A DNA stretch of 64,000 nt, from positions 141,237 to 205,236 of the forward strand of contig WMKK01000004.1 in the NCBI GenBank assembly GCA_012295225.1. Reading direction: 5' to 3'. Numbering within the stretch: the stretch's first letter is position 1; each line of letters begins with the position of its first letter. Shown here piece after piece: positions 32,576 to 44,331 of this stretch. Origin of the DNA: Ostreococcus mediterraneus (lineage: Eukaryota > Chlorophyta > Mamiellophyceae > Mamiellales > Bathycoccaceae). A program made the position numbers and the translations under genes. Under the pieces are notes generated by a model. That model had not been told where the DNA came from and searched no databases. It was given only the letters and a program-made list of their open reading frames with translations.

Positions 32576-33522
32576 CAATCTTGTGTCGTTCTGAAAACTC
32601 TAGCCAGGTTATCCCAAGCCTTCAAGGTGACGCCTCGTCACAGTCACCTCCAGACCTGCCATCCTATATATTTAAGGAAAGAATAGTCTACTTGGTCAGT
32701 CTTTACCCCCTTACCCTTCTTGTCAATATCACCATGACCCTTTTATTGCTTTAGGGCATGACTCTTGTACCTTCTGTAACAGAGTTAATCTTAGCTGAAC
32801 TACTGTATTTACAGTATGAGGATAGTAACAAACCAGTCCAATTATACATCAATTCGACGGGGACTTCGAAGGTTGTTGGTCATTCGGTATTGCATGACAA
32901 CACTCACTCGTATTACCACAGGATGGGCAGAAATACGGATATGATACTGAGGCGTTCGCTATATATGATACTATCCAATATATTAAACCGCCAGTGCATA
33001 CAGTTGCCGTAGGTACTGCATGGGGAGAAGCAGCTATGCTGCTAGCGTCTGGTGCAAAGGTATTCTACGAGGATATCGACCACATTGTTTGCCAATAAGC
33101 TTTTCGAAGGGACATCGATCGGCACTTCCAGCTGCAAGTATTATGTTGAAACAGCCGATGAGCTCGTACCGTGGACAGGTATTCAGAACGATTGATAAGA
33201 CATAAACATGCGTTACAATCAAATAATAGGCGTCTGAATTAGAAATTCATAGACAGGAAACTCGAAATACCAAAGCGCAGATGGTAGGAGCGATGCAAGT
33301 GTATGCTTGCACAGGTTTACTGACGCAGTTCTATCGCAGGTTGAAATTCTGGCGCGCGCTATCAACAAGACTGAAAGTGAAATCGAGAAGGACATAAATC
33401 GTCCCAAATATTTTGATGCGTGGGGGGCGAAAGAATATGGAATTATTGACAAGGTACTTGCCTCGTTTGTGAACTTACTCCCATGAAGGGGAACTTTTTC
33501 TTTGTAGGTACTGGAAGGCTAG
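32576..33522 (+). CDS. ClpR4: Plastid Clp protease non-catalytic subunit ClpR4
   Basis: A ring subunit of the plastid ClpPR protease core that lacks protease activity. Exons 32576-32694, 32755-32871, 32922-33059, 33110-33178, 33230-33283, 33340-33453 and 33508-33522 join in frame with introns of 50-60 bp. The match to ClpR4 is close: [75 protein letters not shown]. The catalytic Ser is absent (GEAAM instead of AASMG) and the His site reads MLKQP with Lys, as expected for ClpR. The N-terminal transit exon upstream is not resolved. Confidence 0.92.
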
Positions 33523-33682
33523 TAGCTTATTTAAAATTTTAATCGGGAATTCAAAAAAAAGAATTAATCTCTGTTACATAATGCATATTTCGTCGACTCA
33601 CAACGCGCTCGAACGTGAGTTGAATTGAGTCCTTTCAGAGAATCCGTATGGACCGCAAATTTAACACTGCAGGTGTGGCTGT

Positions 33683-34840
33683 TTAAACCAACATATCTAC
33701 TAACGCCGATCGCATGCCATTGATAAGCTCGCTAGAGCTTTTACCTTTCAGATCCAGTATGTTTTCAACGACCTACGCGTCGAACTGCGTCAAAAAGTCC
33801 AGACACTGTAACAATTAGTCGCACCGCCATCTCAGTTGTTGTTGTATCAAGACCACAGAACGCCGCCCAATCATTTGCAATCAATCCGGCCGATACCACA
33901 TCACTGCCTCTATTAATCGTTCCCGCAACTAGAGGTACCTATGAATGACTACTTAGAACGTAAGCTATGTTATCAACACATTCCAACCTGTAGAAGAGAC
34001 GACAGTTCATCCAGTTCTGCGAGGCTTGTCCCGGGATGCACGACACCTCCGATATTCGTGAATCTACAATAACTACCAACTAGCATGTTACCAGCAACAG
34101 CCTGCGCTCGATATTTTTACTTATGTTCGATTTAACTTTGACTCAAACTTCTCGCACCTGACGGAAGACCTCAACGCCTAAAACATCAGATATTATTTCT
34201 TCTGTTTCTTGATCGATATCGGGATGGACCAGAGCGACATGATCGTTGCATGCGATGCAATTTCCAAGAGCTGCAACCACGTTTAAAAAGGACTAGAATT
34301 TCACGAGGCGTAATACACTAACCAGAAAGTCGCTCATGTGTCCGCTGCACCACGATTTCGTCAGGTAAACTATTACGGATGTGCAGCATCTCTATGCACA
34401 ATATCTATGATTCGGAACCACAAATAATGCGTCGATATCAACAAACCTTGATCTGTGACCGAATTCGGTAGGAGTAATCCGTTTTTATTACCTAATAAGG
34501 CACTTGAGCGATGAAAAGTAAAGTTATGAACAATTCACACCAACTGACATGCGTCCGACTAAGCGAGTTCCCGCCAAGCTCGCCTTGATCACCGGAATTT
34601 CAGAAGATAGCTCACTCTCAAATAAACTACCGATGCGATAATAAATTACGAACTTGGTAGAAGGCGAGACACGCCTTACCTGTAAAAGTTCTCTGCGCCC
34701 CCGATTGCTACGAGACAATAGGCATTCGTAAGCTGGGCGAATACACCGATTTCATTGCTGTATATTTCAGCCAATAATGTTCAGTTCGTACTAGTTATGA
34801 AGTTACTATACCTGTTCTCGAAAGAGTGCCTTGAAGCCAT
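33683..34840 (-). CDS. Eukaryotic translation initiation factor 6
   Basis: eIF6 binds the 60S subunit, is needed for its maturation in the nucleolus and blocks premature 40S joining. Nine exons (34812-34840, 34680-34757, 34541-34626, 34447-34491, 34323-34391, 34158-34270, 33988-34101, 33825-33938, 33683-33772) join to exactly 245 aa, the canonical length. Motifs include [49 protein letters not shown] and [15 protein letters not shown] with [12 protein letters not shown]. The eight introns are 49-56 bp. The short C-terminal phosphorylated tail typical of animals is present only as LVDMLV. Confidence 0.95.
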
Positions 34841-35363
34841 AGTGCGCGTTTTGCGGATTTCGATGCTTCGCACTTTTTTCTTGGCGGCGGCAGAAAACTG
34901 AAAGTTTGAAGAATTTTATCAAAATTTAGATTTACGAAATAAATTGATTTGAGATCATATTGTGACCTTAAAAGATCCCGCTATATTACATGTTTAGTCA
35001 TTCGATTGCAAATGAACGCGCTAAGTATTATCTTGACAAACAGAGGTACAGGGAGTGGTTATACTCTGTTGCATCACAGGTACAACGAAAAACGCGGCGG
35101 AGCGATCGTGCCATCCAGAGAGGACACGAAACATACGCGAGAAACACAGGGCAAAGGTGCCCCCATGGACAACGAAGACGACCCACATGAAGAGGATTTA
35201 CTCGCAGTGGACAACCGTTCCAAACTATCCGCTCCGAGGCTAGGCGTCAAACATCGTGAAAGAAATCAGGCCAACGTCGCGCACCGTTTCCACAAGAAGA
35301 GAGGTGAGTTCTGAATTCTTGGCTAGTGACGTCGTAATTTAAAAACTACTAGCTGTTCGTAAG
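34841..35363. other. eIF6/Rrp36 divergent spacer and unresolved Rrp36 5' exons
   Basis: It starts with the eIF6 promoter. From about 34949 to 35312 the plus strand carries open frames rich in charged residues, ending in VAHRFHKKR before a GTGAGT donor. These probably include the upstream exons of the Rrp36-like gene. The borders are not determinable by eye. Confidence 0.4.
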
Positions 35364-35492
35364 GTGGAAGAGCTCATGAAAAAATATGCTGAACTTCAAG
35401 AAAAGGGCAAGGTGGACTCGTTTCTTCGGAAGCGCAGAGAACGTGCTTCTCGCAAAGAGCAAAAGTATATGCCAAAGACCAGAGTGCAATAA
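35364..35492 (+). CDS. Rrp36-like rRNA-processing protein, C-terminal exon
   Basis: Rrp36 is an early 90S pre-ribosome factor in the nucleolus. The exon, entered after a TAAG acceptor, encodes 42 residues: EELMKKYAELQEKGKVDSFL, then KRRERASRKEQKYMP. This is the conserved Rrp36 C-terminus (in relatives EKRKLELI-KY-ELKKSGKL-KF--KRRKRNAAKD). The body of the protein must come from exons in 34949-35312, which I could not model. The gene is convergent with the deoxynucleoside kinase. Confidence 0.7.
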   Translation: MEELMKKYAELQEKGKVDSFLRKRRERASRKEQKYMPKTRVQ

Positions 35493-35651
35493 AACTATTT
35501 TCTATTACAATGTATCGCACATGTTCCGATGTTGCAGGTATGTGTAAAAAGCCACAATAGCATCATGTAGTTTCTTTTTTATTGCTACATCGGTAGCCAT
35601 GTCTGTGTCATCGTCACAATTAAGCACCAGTACAGGCACCTGTGTTGGAAG

Positions 35652-36557
35652 TCAATGGAAGCCAAAAGTGTCGAACAACGCATCAGGTTTCCTTACCGTT
35701 TTCATGTTACCACCACAGTCCATTTTGACTTCGTTGACGGTCGCTAAAGACCTTTGTATAACCGTGACTGTATCAATATACTGAGTCAAGCAAATTGCGA
35801 AGAAACAAGAGGTACTGTTCACCTGCGTCTTCAGGTAGAAGCCAACTTTCATGTTTAGAATGCAAAGAAGTGAGATATGTAGCATCGACACCAGTTTCTT
35901 CTCCACGTGCACGCTTTTTTAGGCGTCTTAAGCATGTCGTGGGCGATGCGCGTAGATAGACAAAGCCATCCGGAGTTAAAGAGGGGAATTCCTATGGTGT
36001 CGATATGGTTAGTCTGCTGACAAATCAAGTTATATGATCCCACCTTAAGCATTGGTGAATACCATGCGTGATAAAGGCTTAAGTCAAGGTCTGACAGCCA
36101 CCCATTTTCGTATAGGGCTGCTGTGAATACATTTTTATCGGAGAAAACACTTCTCTCCATTACTCTGAGGTCAAAATTACCCTGCCTGGACCGCGTTTCT
36201 TCAATGAACCTTGTCATGAAAACATAGTGTTGAAACTTATACGCGAGTCCACTAGGATCTTTGTAAAATTCATCGAGTACATTAATGGTACTTGTTCTGT
36301 CACTGGCACGCTCCACGCTTTGCCAAAGATGGACTGGTTCAGGGACCAGGCACACGTTACCCTGTGAAACAAGAACTTGTTATGTGTGGAGCAGAACCCG
36401 TGAATACAAATCTTACTCGCATATGATGATCAGAAAATTTCAGAACCTCTTGAAGAAAAGTACTCTTGCCAGCACTTATATTTCCTTCAATGCATATCGT
36501 AATTGGTCTAGTGGTGTTGTCTAACTTAGCGGCACTAGCAGCGGTTGTAAAACACAT
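35652..36557 (-). CDS. Deoxynucleoside kinase
   Basis: Phosphorylates deoxynucleosides in the salvage pathway. Exons 36417-36557, 36044-36361, 35823-35991 and 35652-35767 join to 247 aa with introns of 52-55 bp. The P-loop is GNISAGKSTF and the substrate-specificity loop EPVHLW follows. The catalytic/DRS-like motif is ERSVFSD, and the LID arginines lie in RRLKKRARGEE after DGFVYLRASP. The ATG at 36557 gives a short leader MCFTTAASAAK; organelle targeting is possible but unproven. It matches the plant/Drosophila dNK group rather than TK1. It is divergent from the lipid-kinase-like gene. Confidence 0.93.
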
Positions 36558-37464
36558 ATTCACATGTAGCACTCGACTGTTACGTAGAGTACTACGTATG
36601 CATTAATTTTTTTCGAAATGTGGATAACTATCGAACTCACCAGTCGTCGTGAGGCCTCGCTCGACGGGCATAACCGACATGCGCGGTGCGCCTGCACGCT
36701 TCACGTGTTACGAACGTTGACTGAACAACTCGCATAATTAGTGCCTTGTTTGTGCGCATTCAATATCATCCACGTGCGAGCACGTGGTTACTCGTCGGAA
36801 GCGGTGCAAATGGATGACGCTCGAATGTTTTGCACTCTATGTAGAGGTGACGCTCGCCTTTTTGAAGTCGCGACGGTTGACAGTACTGCAGCCAGTTACT
36901 GTCAAGCGCCCCACACCGTTAGGTATGTCGAAAAACAAAATTCCAATATTGAGAAGCAAAAAATTATATTTCGTGTTATTAGGCTCTATCTCCCCGTTGG
37001 CCTTACTGGGCGTGTTTTCACCTGAAAGGATCATACATCGAAACACTTTATAACCGTCAAACAGTGACAAAAACAATATTAACGAGTGCTGGAGTACTGG
37101 TCAAGGATGTCAACTGGAGTGGCTGTTGACAAAAGAAAGCGGGACGAGTACGACAGTGCTCGCGCGTTTGATAATTACGCACATCGCGTGACTGATTACG
37201 GTTTCTCTTAAAAATTTGTGACCGTTTTCTCTCCGAGAAACTCTATTTACGCCGACTGCACGGTGAGACCTCGTCAAGAAGAAATCACGTAATCGTGCAT
37301 AACAACGTGCAGGACGTTTGCGTTACATATTTAACGAGCCCTCTAGATGCATAAAACCACCGAGTGAAGCGCTAATGTGAAAATACTTCTTAAGGAGCTT
37401 GAATTTTGAATTGCTTTAGTCAAACATGACGAGGTCTACTTGACGTGTATCTGCGTTCACCATA
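36558..37464. other. Long divergent intergenic region
   Basis: About 900 bp separate the two divergent genes. Several 70-95 codon frames exist on both strands at 36741-37076, but they overlap each other and show no domain. No inverted-repeat element was found. Confidence 0.5.
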
Positions 37465-38469
37465 ATGACGCTGACTTTGCGAGAATTTCTTCGATCAAAG
37501 CACGCTCTACATTCCGCAGTTGAATCGAATGTTCTTGACGAGTTATTGATTGCCGATTTAGAGGCATATGGTGAGGAGTGGAGCCCAGCAGAGCGTCGAA
37601 GAACAACCGTTTATGTGGTATGCCTGATCTTAATATGGATTGCCCTCTTGTATTTTGATGAAGTAGTTCTTTTAAAACCGGACTTTATATTCTGGAGTAA
37701 AGTTTTGATTCAAAACTTTTTCATGGCATTGGTTTTTCTCGCCTGCGGATATTCAGTGATCTTTTGTCGCCTGAACGAAGGTTACAGTAGGAAAATTTGT
37801 CACGTGTTTGCGTATATGCTGCCAATCCTACTCCATGTTTTATGGTCAGCGCGGAAATACGACACGGATAGTCGGTTCCCAAGTAGTGTAGAGCTCACAT
37901 GGACGTGCTGGGTTCAATTTTTTCCCTTTCTAGCGTTAGTCAAGCCTATACGCCGCAAAAGCAGATTTCTCATGGTGATTTTTCGCGCTATTGATCGACA
38001 AAAAGATAGGCCATACACCCTGACGTGGATGACTTCACAGTTGGTTGGGAACTATGTTGCAATTCTGATAGTGCACTCATATCTTGCATCTCAAGAAGAT
38101 TATAGACGCGCAAATTTGGCAATTCTCCCCATGTTAGTTAACGTTTTTGGTGACGGCTTGGCCGAACCAGTGGGAATACGATGGGGTAAAAATAAGTACA
38201 CAACGTGTGCTGTGTGGCATAACGGCATGTTCTGTGCGGGCAAATTTGAAAGATCCTATGAAGGCAGCGCGTGTGTATATTTTGTGACTCTTATAGCACT
38301 CGTACCATTTTATAGTATTTTTACTGTTTCTCAGTTCACGCTAAGTGTAATATTTTTGCCACTTACTACTACTCTCTGTGAAGCCTGGGCCCCACATACT
38401 TGGGATAACCCATTTCTAACGATGGTGTGCGGCGTTTTTTTCATGTTAATTTTCGAAACAATTCCTTGA
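37465..38469 (+). CDS. Dolichol/phytol kinase-like membrane protein
   Basis: A CTP-dependent polyprenol-type kinase of the CDP-alcohol cytidylyltransferase-like fold (SEC59, VTE5). At least seven hydrophobic segments are visible. The conserved block is NVFGDGLAEPVGIRWGKNKY followed by GKFERSYEGSACVY, equivalent to the GD-A--VG--FG...K-KS--GS block of phytol and dolichol kinases. YSRKICHVFAYMLP near residue 110 matches the RK--H motif. The protein is 334 aa, intronless, with a clear ATG. Substrate (phytol in the plastid or dolichol in the ER) cannot be decided. No transit peptide is obvious. Confidence 0.75.
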   Translation: MTLTLREFLRSKHALHSAVESNVLDELLIADLEAYGEEWSPAERRRTTVYVVCLILIWIALLYFDEVVLLKPDFIFWSKVLIQNFFMALVFLACGYSVIFCRLNEGYSRKICHVFAYMLPILLHVLWSARKYDTDSRFPSSVELTWTCWVQFFPFLALVKPIRRKSRFLMVIFRAIDRQKDRPYTLTWMTSQLVGNYVAILIVHSYLASQEDYRRANLAILPMLVNVFGDGLAEPVGIRWGKNKYTTCAVWHNGMFCAGKFERSYEGSACVYFVTLIALVPFYSIFTVSQFTLSVIFLPLTTTLCEAWAPHTWDNPFLTMVCGVFFMLIFETIP

Positions 38470-38646
38470 AATCCTCTAGACTTGCAAGAATCAGATGTTT
38501 TTGCTCCACTTACACCCACTTTAAAACACATCATTCGATACTCCATACAGAACATTTGCTTTGTTGAAATGAAAGCCACCGCTGTTCAAATAGGCTTAAT
38601 GTTTCGTCAGAGTACTCTAAGTATTCGAGGGGTGCGAAGTTAGACT

Positions 38647-40060
38647 CTACATTACTCTAATTACCAAAGTTGTTTCACCTCCATTACTGGTCAACGTGGC
38701 AAAAAACATTGCGGCCTATTTGCTGAAATTATTGTCGCCTAGCATTTTAAAAACGTGCACTACCTCAAGCCACGACAAAATCTCGCATATTCTACATTCA
38801 TGCTCAAGTTTAACCGCTAAGAATTCATCTGCACATCTTTAGACTCAAGAGTCTCTTAAGAAAGCAAAGAAACTCACCCTTCGCACAGTAATTACTTAGA
38901 AACATTTTCAAATCGCCCTCCTGGACTTCATGTTAAAAACGAAAGTTTTAAAGGTTGTTAACCTACTGAGAATCGATTCGATTGGGTACGAAACAATTTA
39001 ATCAAATCTAGCCCGCGGTAATTTGGCCCAGCAAGCTCAAGGTCAATCAACCACAAGCGCTTTGAGAACAGGGTTAGCACGATATCCCTTGTAACTGGCT
39101 CACGTACCGACTCCAAATCAACAAGCAAATTTGACGGCTTGCAGTCGCCGTGGCAGAAAGCGACGTCGAAATTTTCTGCCTATTGAAAGAAATTGAAACG
39201 ATTCCAAATTATCAACGCGTCGAACGCACTTCGACTTTACCTCTCAGAAAGTAGAGCTCTCGTTCGATTTTCTTTTACAATAATAACAAAACAATATTTG
39301 TGCAGCAAATAACTCCACTTACCGCGACAGTGATGCCATGCGGAAGTAAAGGCTTTCGCATTTTCATGCAGTTTAACATCGACTCGAGCCAGCCCCATAT
39401 CAACGGTTCATTTCCTAGTCAATATGTTAACAACAAAAAATGGATGGGCGCACAGGTACACTGACCATATTCTTTCGGAATGGGCAACTTGTGAAGCCTT
39501 CTCAACCTAAAGAACATTCAAATGAACTTGCATCAGTTTCTTCAGCTAGTACACATACACTGTTGCAACTGTGAACGCCAAGTCAAGATTAGTGCACAAG
39601 TCAGACTCCGACAACGCAGCTCCTTCAATGTAATCATGAACTATTCCTTCAGGCGAAAGTGCCGAAACGCCAGGAGACATTTGAACCTGTGCTAATAGAC
39701 AGTCTGCGACACCTCTAAAGACTTTCTCTAGAAGCTTTACTAAAATACTTAACAGAGAGAGCAAACCTCAGTTGAGACTCTGTTCGAAGCTTGGAGGTTT
39801 CACTATACAATTTTATAATCTTTGCTCCAGTATTTGATTCCACCTATACACTGGAAGTCAAACAACTGGACGCGAACTGCAAAATCTGAGCACCTTGTAT
39901 ACTGAATTGCAAAAGCCGCTGTTAACTGGAAATATATCAACAGTTTCTAAACTGTGACGTGATATCAGTAGAGATACGTCGAATGTTCTAGAGTGAAGAA
40001 CCTTGCGCCGAGCAATGATTCAAATTTGATTTTAGTATCCGGCTGTAAGGAGCAACGAGA
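38647..40060 (-). CDS. Choline/ethanolamine kinase-like protein
   Basis: Likely phosphorylates choline or ethanolamine in the Kennedy pathway. The multi-exon minus-strand gene shows the family landmarks in order. They are VNSGFCNSVYKV (P-loop equivalent of ISGG-TN-LYK), NTGAKIIKLYSETSKL, VSALSPEGIVHDYIEGAAL, LRRLHKLPIP, and the catalytic FCHGDCKPSNLLVD (Brenner motif, Asp before C/K). The metal-binding LIDLELAGPNYRGLDL follows. In HGDCKPSN the usual HNDLQ-GN is varied (Cys-Lys instead of Leu-Gln). Introns of about 40-60 bp are evident. The 5' end is approximate and the C-terminal exon (ending at 38647) is a by-eye model. Confidence 0.75.
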
Positions 40061-40757
40061 CAGGACGAGACGCCGGTTCAACTTGAACCGACCAAGTTCA
40101 TTGGCTTGAACCACTGCCATATACTTTTGTAAGCCGGCGCGCATGGTTAGCCTGACAGTGATTTCTCTGTCGTGTATTGTTTAATCATCTTAAGTTCTTG
40201 CCGTTAGCTTAGAGCCACGGCTTCGTTTTACGGCGATTAACTTGGAGTTCGTTATTGCGTTTTCTGCGGGCACAACTTTCGACTTGAAAATACGCGGTGA
40301 TAATAAGTTCATCGATTCGACCAAATTGTTGTTATGATTTAATGGTAATAGATCTGGGTCGATCGAATAAGTTTCGCTCTTTGATAATATTTACCAATTA
40401 TGTAATATGCATGGGCTTGCCACAATATTGAATATGTAAAATTGATACTGTTTTACTGAATGTGGCCATTTTTCGCAATTTTTCGCAGAGACGAAGGTGC
40501 GCCGAGCACAGTCGGACAAGGTACTGATTTACGTTCACGAACGTCTCGATTCAGAAAGAATTGACTCTAGTAGCCTTACAACGAGTTCAATTGAATACTG
40601 CATTCTTTTCACTAGTTTCGGCGAACCTTGTCGGCCTTTATACCTGTGGTCGCGGCCAGATCACGGGTGACGGTGTTCTGGCGGCGCATCACTCTGAGCA
40701 CAAGACAGTGAGAACGAGACCTTTAAGTTTTGAGGAATAAGAATACAAGACGGAAAA
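40061..40757. other. Divergent intergenic region
   Basis: This is the shared upstream region of the choline-kinase-like and Mak16 genes. No gene or repeat was recognised. Confidence 0.55.
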
Positions 40758-41800
40758 ATGCAGAGCGACGAGGTGGTTTGGCAGGTTTGTTAGCTTTCTA
40801 GTGTGCGATCTTAGTATGACGCCATCGAAATTTCCAGATAATAAACCACTCTCACTGCTGCTTTAAAGCAAATACAGACAAAAACGAGAATTTCTGCCGA
40901 AATGCTTACAACGTTACAGGTTTGTGCAATAGAAGTTCATGCCCTTTAGCAAACAGTCAATACGCTACTGTCGTTGAAGAAAATGGTTGGTGGATACTTC
41001 AATCGAAAACGAACATGGCCTAACGAGTTCTACTGAAAGGGAGTTTACAACTTGTCATGAAGAGCGTCGAGAGGGCGCACTTACCCAGCAATCTGTGGAA
41101 AACAATTGAATTAAGTACCGATTACACTGGGGCACTCGAACAAATTTCTGTAGCGCTGAAGCACTGGTGAGACTAGTATTCAAGCTGTATTTACATTCGT
41201 ATCAGACAGATGTGTGCCAGGCCTAAATTTTTGGTCCACAAAAATAAGCAAAGACTCACAAAGTTAGCTCAGTACTTAATCCGCAGTCGACGAATCGAGA
41301 AGAACACTAGGTGATTCATTAGTTTTACTTGCATTCGTCACAAATCTGAAACTTGAGAAAGAGCGGAAATCGTCACCATGCCAAGCCGGGATATCAAGAG
41401 AGAAAATAGAAAGGAAGCGAAGGTACGTGTTGGAACTGCCTTCGTTCAGTGCATATTCTTTAATAACTGATGCATAGGCTGAGAAAGCAGCGAGGATTCA
41501 ATCTTCGATTGAAAAGCAACTTTTAGTACGAGAATGCATATCATTGTGTACAGAACTTATGATAAACTAGGAACGACTAAACGACGGTACCTACAACTCA
41601 GCGTACAAATTCTCAACATCGCAATATCTCAGCGAATTGCAAAGCGATGAAGAGAAACGAACGCTGTTAAAGGTGAATGAACTCGTATGTAAGTGTCGCT
41701 CATGATTCGAATTAACATGCGTATTCCGTAGACCAACAGACAGTTTTCACGAAAGCACAAAGAGCTAGAATATGAGATAGATGAAGATATAAACAGATGA
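40758..41800 (+). CDS. MAK16: Mak16, 60S ribosome biogenesis factor
   Basis: A nucleolar protein needed for 60S maturation. Exons 40758-40784, 40838-40985, 41028-41166, 41221-41310, 41362-41422, 41478-41525, 41571-41672 and 41732-41800 join to 227 aa. The N-terminus is almost canonical: MQSDEVVWQ, then [20 protein letters not shown] with the Cys motif, and [32 protein letters not shown] and [15 protein letters not shown] follow. The seven introns are 42-59 bp. The acidic tail is short. The gene is convergent with TFIIA, with 76 bp between. Confidence 0.93.
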
Positions 41801-41876
41801 AAATAAACATATCTCAGTTAGCAGGCAGCTCGGTATTTCAAATCAATTGTACAAATAACATTTACAATAATCTTTC

Positions 41877-42732
41877 TCAAGACCAAAGAAATTCTCCGAT
41901 CGCCCTCGAAAACGCAACATCACGCCCATTTACCGAAAAAATCCCATCTTTCAAAGAACATTTCCACTTAGATTTCGTGTGTGAAACTTTCTCAAATTGA
42001 CCAAGCAATATATCCGGAGTATTAAGTTTCATAATATCTGCGTAAGGTTTAGTATGTTCTTGAATGAGTTCATGTCCATGTGTAAGGAGTTCACCTTGAA
42101 AATCTTCGTCGCTATCTGAACTGAGAACAAGTTCATTTTCTAATTTACGCAAATCTTCCGGTTCGTCCTACGCTAAGCTGTGAATTGATCTTCAATGAGA
42201 TAGTTACAGATATCATACTTGTGCATGCGTCTTGGAAATCTCAACGGAGTCTTCTGCTACAGGCTCCTCACCCACACACCTCTTGCGTTTACTTTTACTG
42301 CTTCGCGTTTCCTATAATGTTTGTGGATTCATGGTAAGCTCGATGATGAGATCGTAGTGGAAATCACCTTAGACTTATGGGTTTTCACCGCAAGATGTTC
42401 AAGGACAGTTGATCCTGTATCCTAAGTACGGACTCAGTCAAAACTCTTCTTTCAGACTAAGCTTCAGCCTCACTTGAGCATCAACATCTACTCGGCTGCC
42501 ACCAAGGAGTTTGGATTCCCATAACTTGAGTGCAATTTAAGCCAGGAAAAAAACGCTGTTTGATGCTGCATACCGTTGCGAGTCTCGAGAGAGTGCTTTC
42601 AGGAACGTGCTCGGCGGCGAACTCCGACTATCAATAATTTGACTTCTGTATTTTCGTAAATTGTCTACAACTTACCTTGGAGCGAGAGAGCACATCCTGC
42701 ATTATCCGATGATAAACCACAGATATATCCAT
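41877..42732 (-). CDS. TFIIA large (alpha/beta) subunit
   Basis: A general transcription factor subunit that stabilises TBP on the TATA box. The N-terminal helical domain is MDISVVYHRIMQDVLSRSKS, then STLSRLAT and LWESKLLGGSRVDVDAQ. The C-terminal beta-barrel domain is HTKSKWKCSLKDGIFSVNGR followed by DVAFSRAIGEFLW, after a patchy acidic region (SSDSDEDFQGE). The two ends match TFIIA-L unmistakably, while the linker is far shorter than in plants or animals. At least four exons with introns of about 45-55 bp are needed, and internal borders are approximate. A family-A TIR element sits 127 bp upstream of the start. Confidence 0.85.
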
Positions 42733-42859
42733 CGATGAGGTATAAATCCTCGATCAGGAGTATATTTTCTTTCGTTACCTCCACACAAGCGCACGACGAG
42801 CACCACGAACTTTGAGGCAGCGAGCAAGTCCGCGCCCAAATTAATTACCAACTTGTTGG

Positions 42860-43986
42860 GGGCGTGGCTAAATCTCGCCGGGAAGCAACTTTTTATCAAA
42901 ATATATCACATATTGTGATTCTACCCAAGAGCAATATTTCCAAATAAATAATACGATAATGATAGTACGTATATAATACATCTACTGTGGTATGACTTTA
43001 CTCATCGGGACTCGCGACCTTCCTCGGATGATTTTTGAATTCCGCGAATATGCGTTCTCGAGATACAATATTGCGTTTTCCAGAGTCCATGCTCGACCGG
43101 TTTCCGACTTCGGGCGTGGTTTACCTTGTGAAAATTCGTGAAAAACTCTTCTTGTGGAGAAAACGAGTGAATCAGACGTGACAGACCATCCACCGTGATG
43201 ATTGACCGCTCGAAAACGATGGTATGCGGTCCACGTGAGATGAATCAGGCAGTTTTGCGTCATGGAATCGCTCAGACGTGTGCTCATTACGTTCGACATC
43301 ACGAAAGTTTCCTTCCGTGGCCACAGAAACTCAAATACTCTAAACCCTGTATAGGGTTTAGTTAGGGTTTAACTAAACCCTACATGTGTTCATCGACGCC
43401 AAATGCTCGTCGACACGCATCGATTCGACGTTCGCGCCACAGCAGATGCTCAAATCATGCACAGAAAGCGTTTCACACACGCGCTTCTCGACGGTAAGCG
43501 TGTTTGATGTTCGAATGATGTCGGCATTCACGAATGCTAAACCCTAACCAGGGTTTGGCCAAACCCTAACTAGGGTTCGGAGCGTCTCGTGAAAAAGTCC
43601 ATACGTGTCAGCACCAGACGAGAGTTGCAACGTCGATGGCGCGCGTTGTCGGCTAATCGGCACCATGGAAGTCATTGATTCACCAAGAGCAGGTGTATTG
43701 TCATCGTTTCAAGTGTTTCTACCGTATTCATCGCCGCTTCGTCATCCATGTCGCTTCGTTTCACACCTTTAGGTGTCGCTGCTGTTGTTTGTCACAAATT
43801 TTCACAAGGTGAAAACACCCGAAAGTGGCCCCACGTCCAGGGAGTCCCAAAGAAGCGTCGAGTCAGGACTCGTGGAGTTTTTGGTCATTTATGCCGTTTT
43901 TATATTTTTACACACACTTAACTATTTCTAATATACGATCAATATTTTGATAAAAAGTTGCTTCCCGGCGAGATTTAGCCACGCCC
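42860..43986. mobile_element. Non-autonomous TIR element, family A copy 2 (1127 bp)
   Basis: The same length, orientation and ends as 5488-6614, with about eight base differences. Unlike copy 1 it has no target duplication: the 8 bases outside the left end (CTTGTTGG) and right end (ACTGAGCG) differ. It lies between the 5' ends of TFIIA and the P2X-like gene, so it may affect both promoters. Confidence 0.93.
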
Positions 43987-44331
43987 ACTGAGCGCAACAC
44001 CCTTGCCGAAACAGCAAACGAGGGCTGCGACGCAAACGACAACTTCTGAGGCACTACTGGCACCTCGTATCACTTGCTTTTAGATCAGCGAACCGCAACG
44101 TGGCGGCGGAAACTCTTTCTTGGGGTTACCGAAGCCCGCCACTTTTACTTTTCGCTAACTACATACGGTCGCTACGAGACGGAAATTGAACAGTTGAAAC
44201 CGCTTTAACTTGAACAACATGGGTGCGTCGTTTCTAGCTATCCTGTGAATAAAAAGAACTGACTATCAACGTTCTCCTTTTAACGTTTCGCAGGAATCAA
44301 AGAAGGTCTCACCGAGTTATGGGATGATTTA

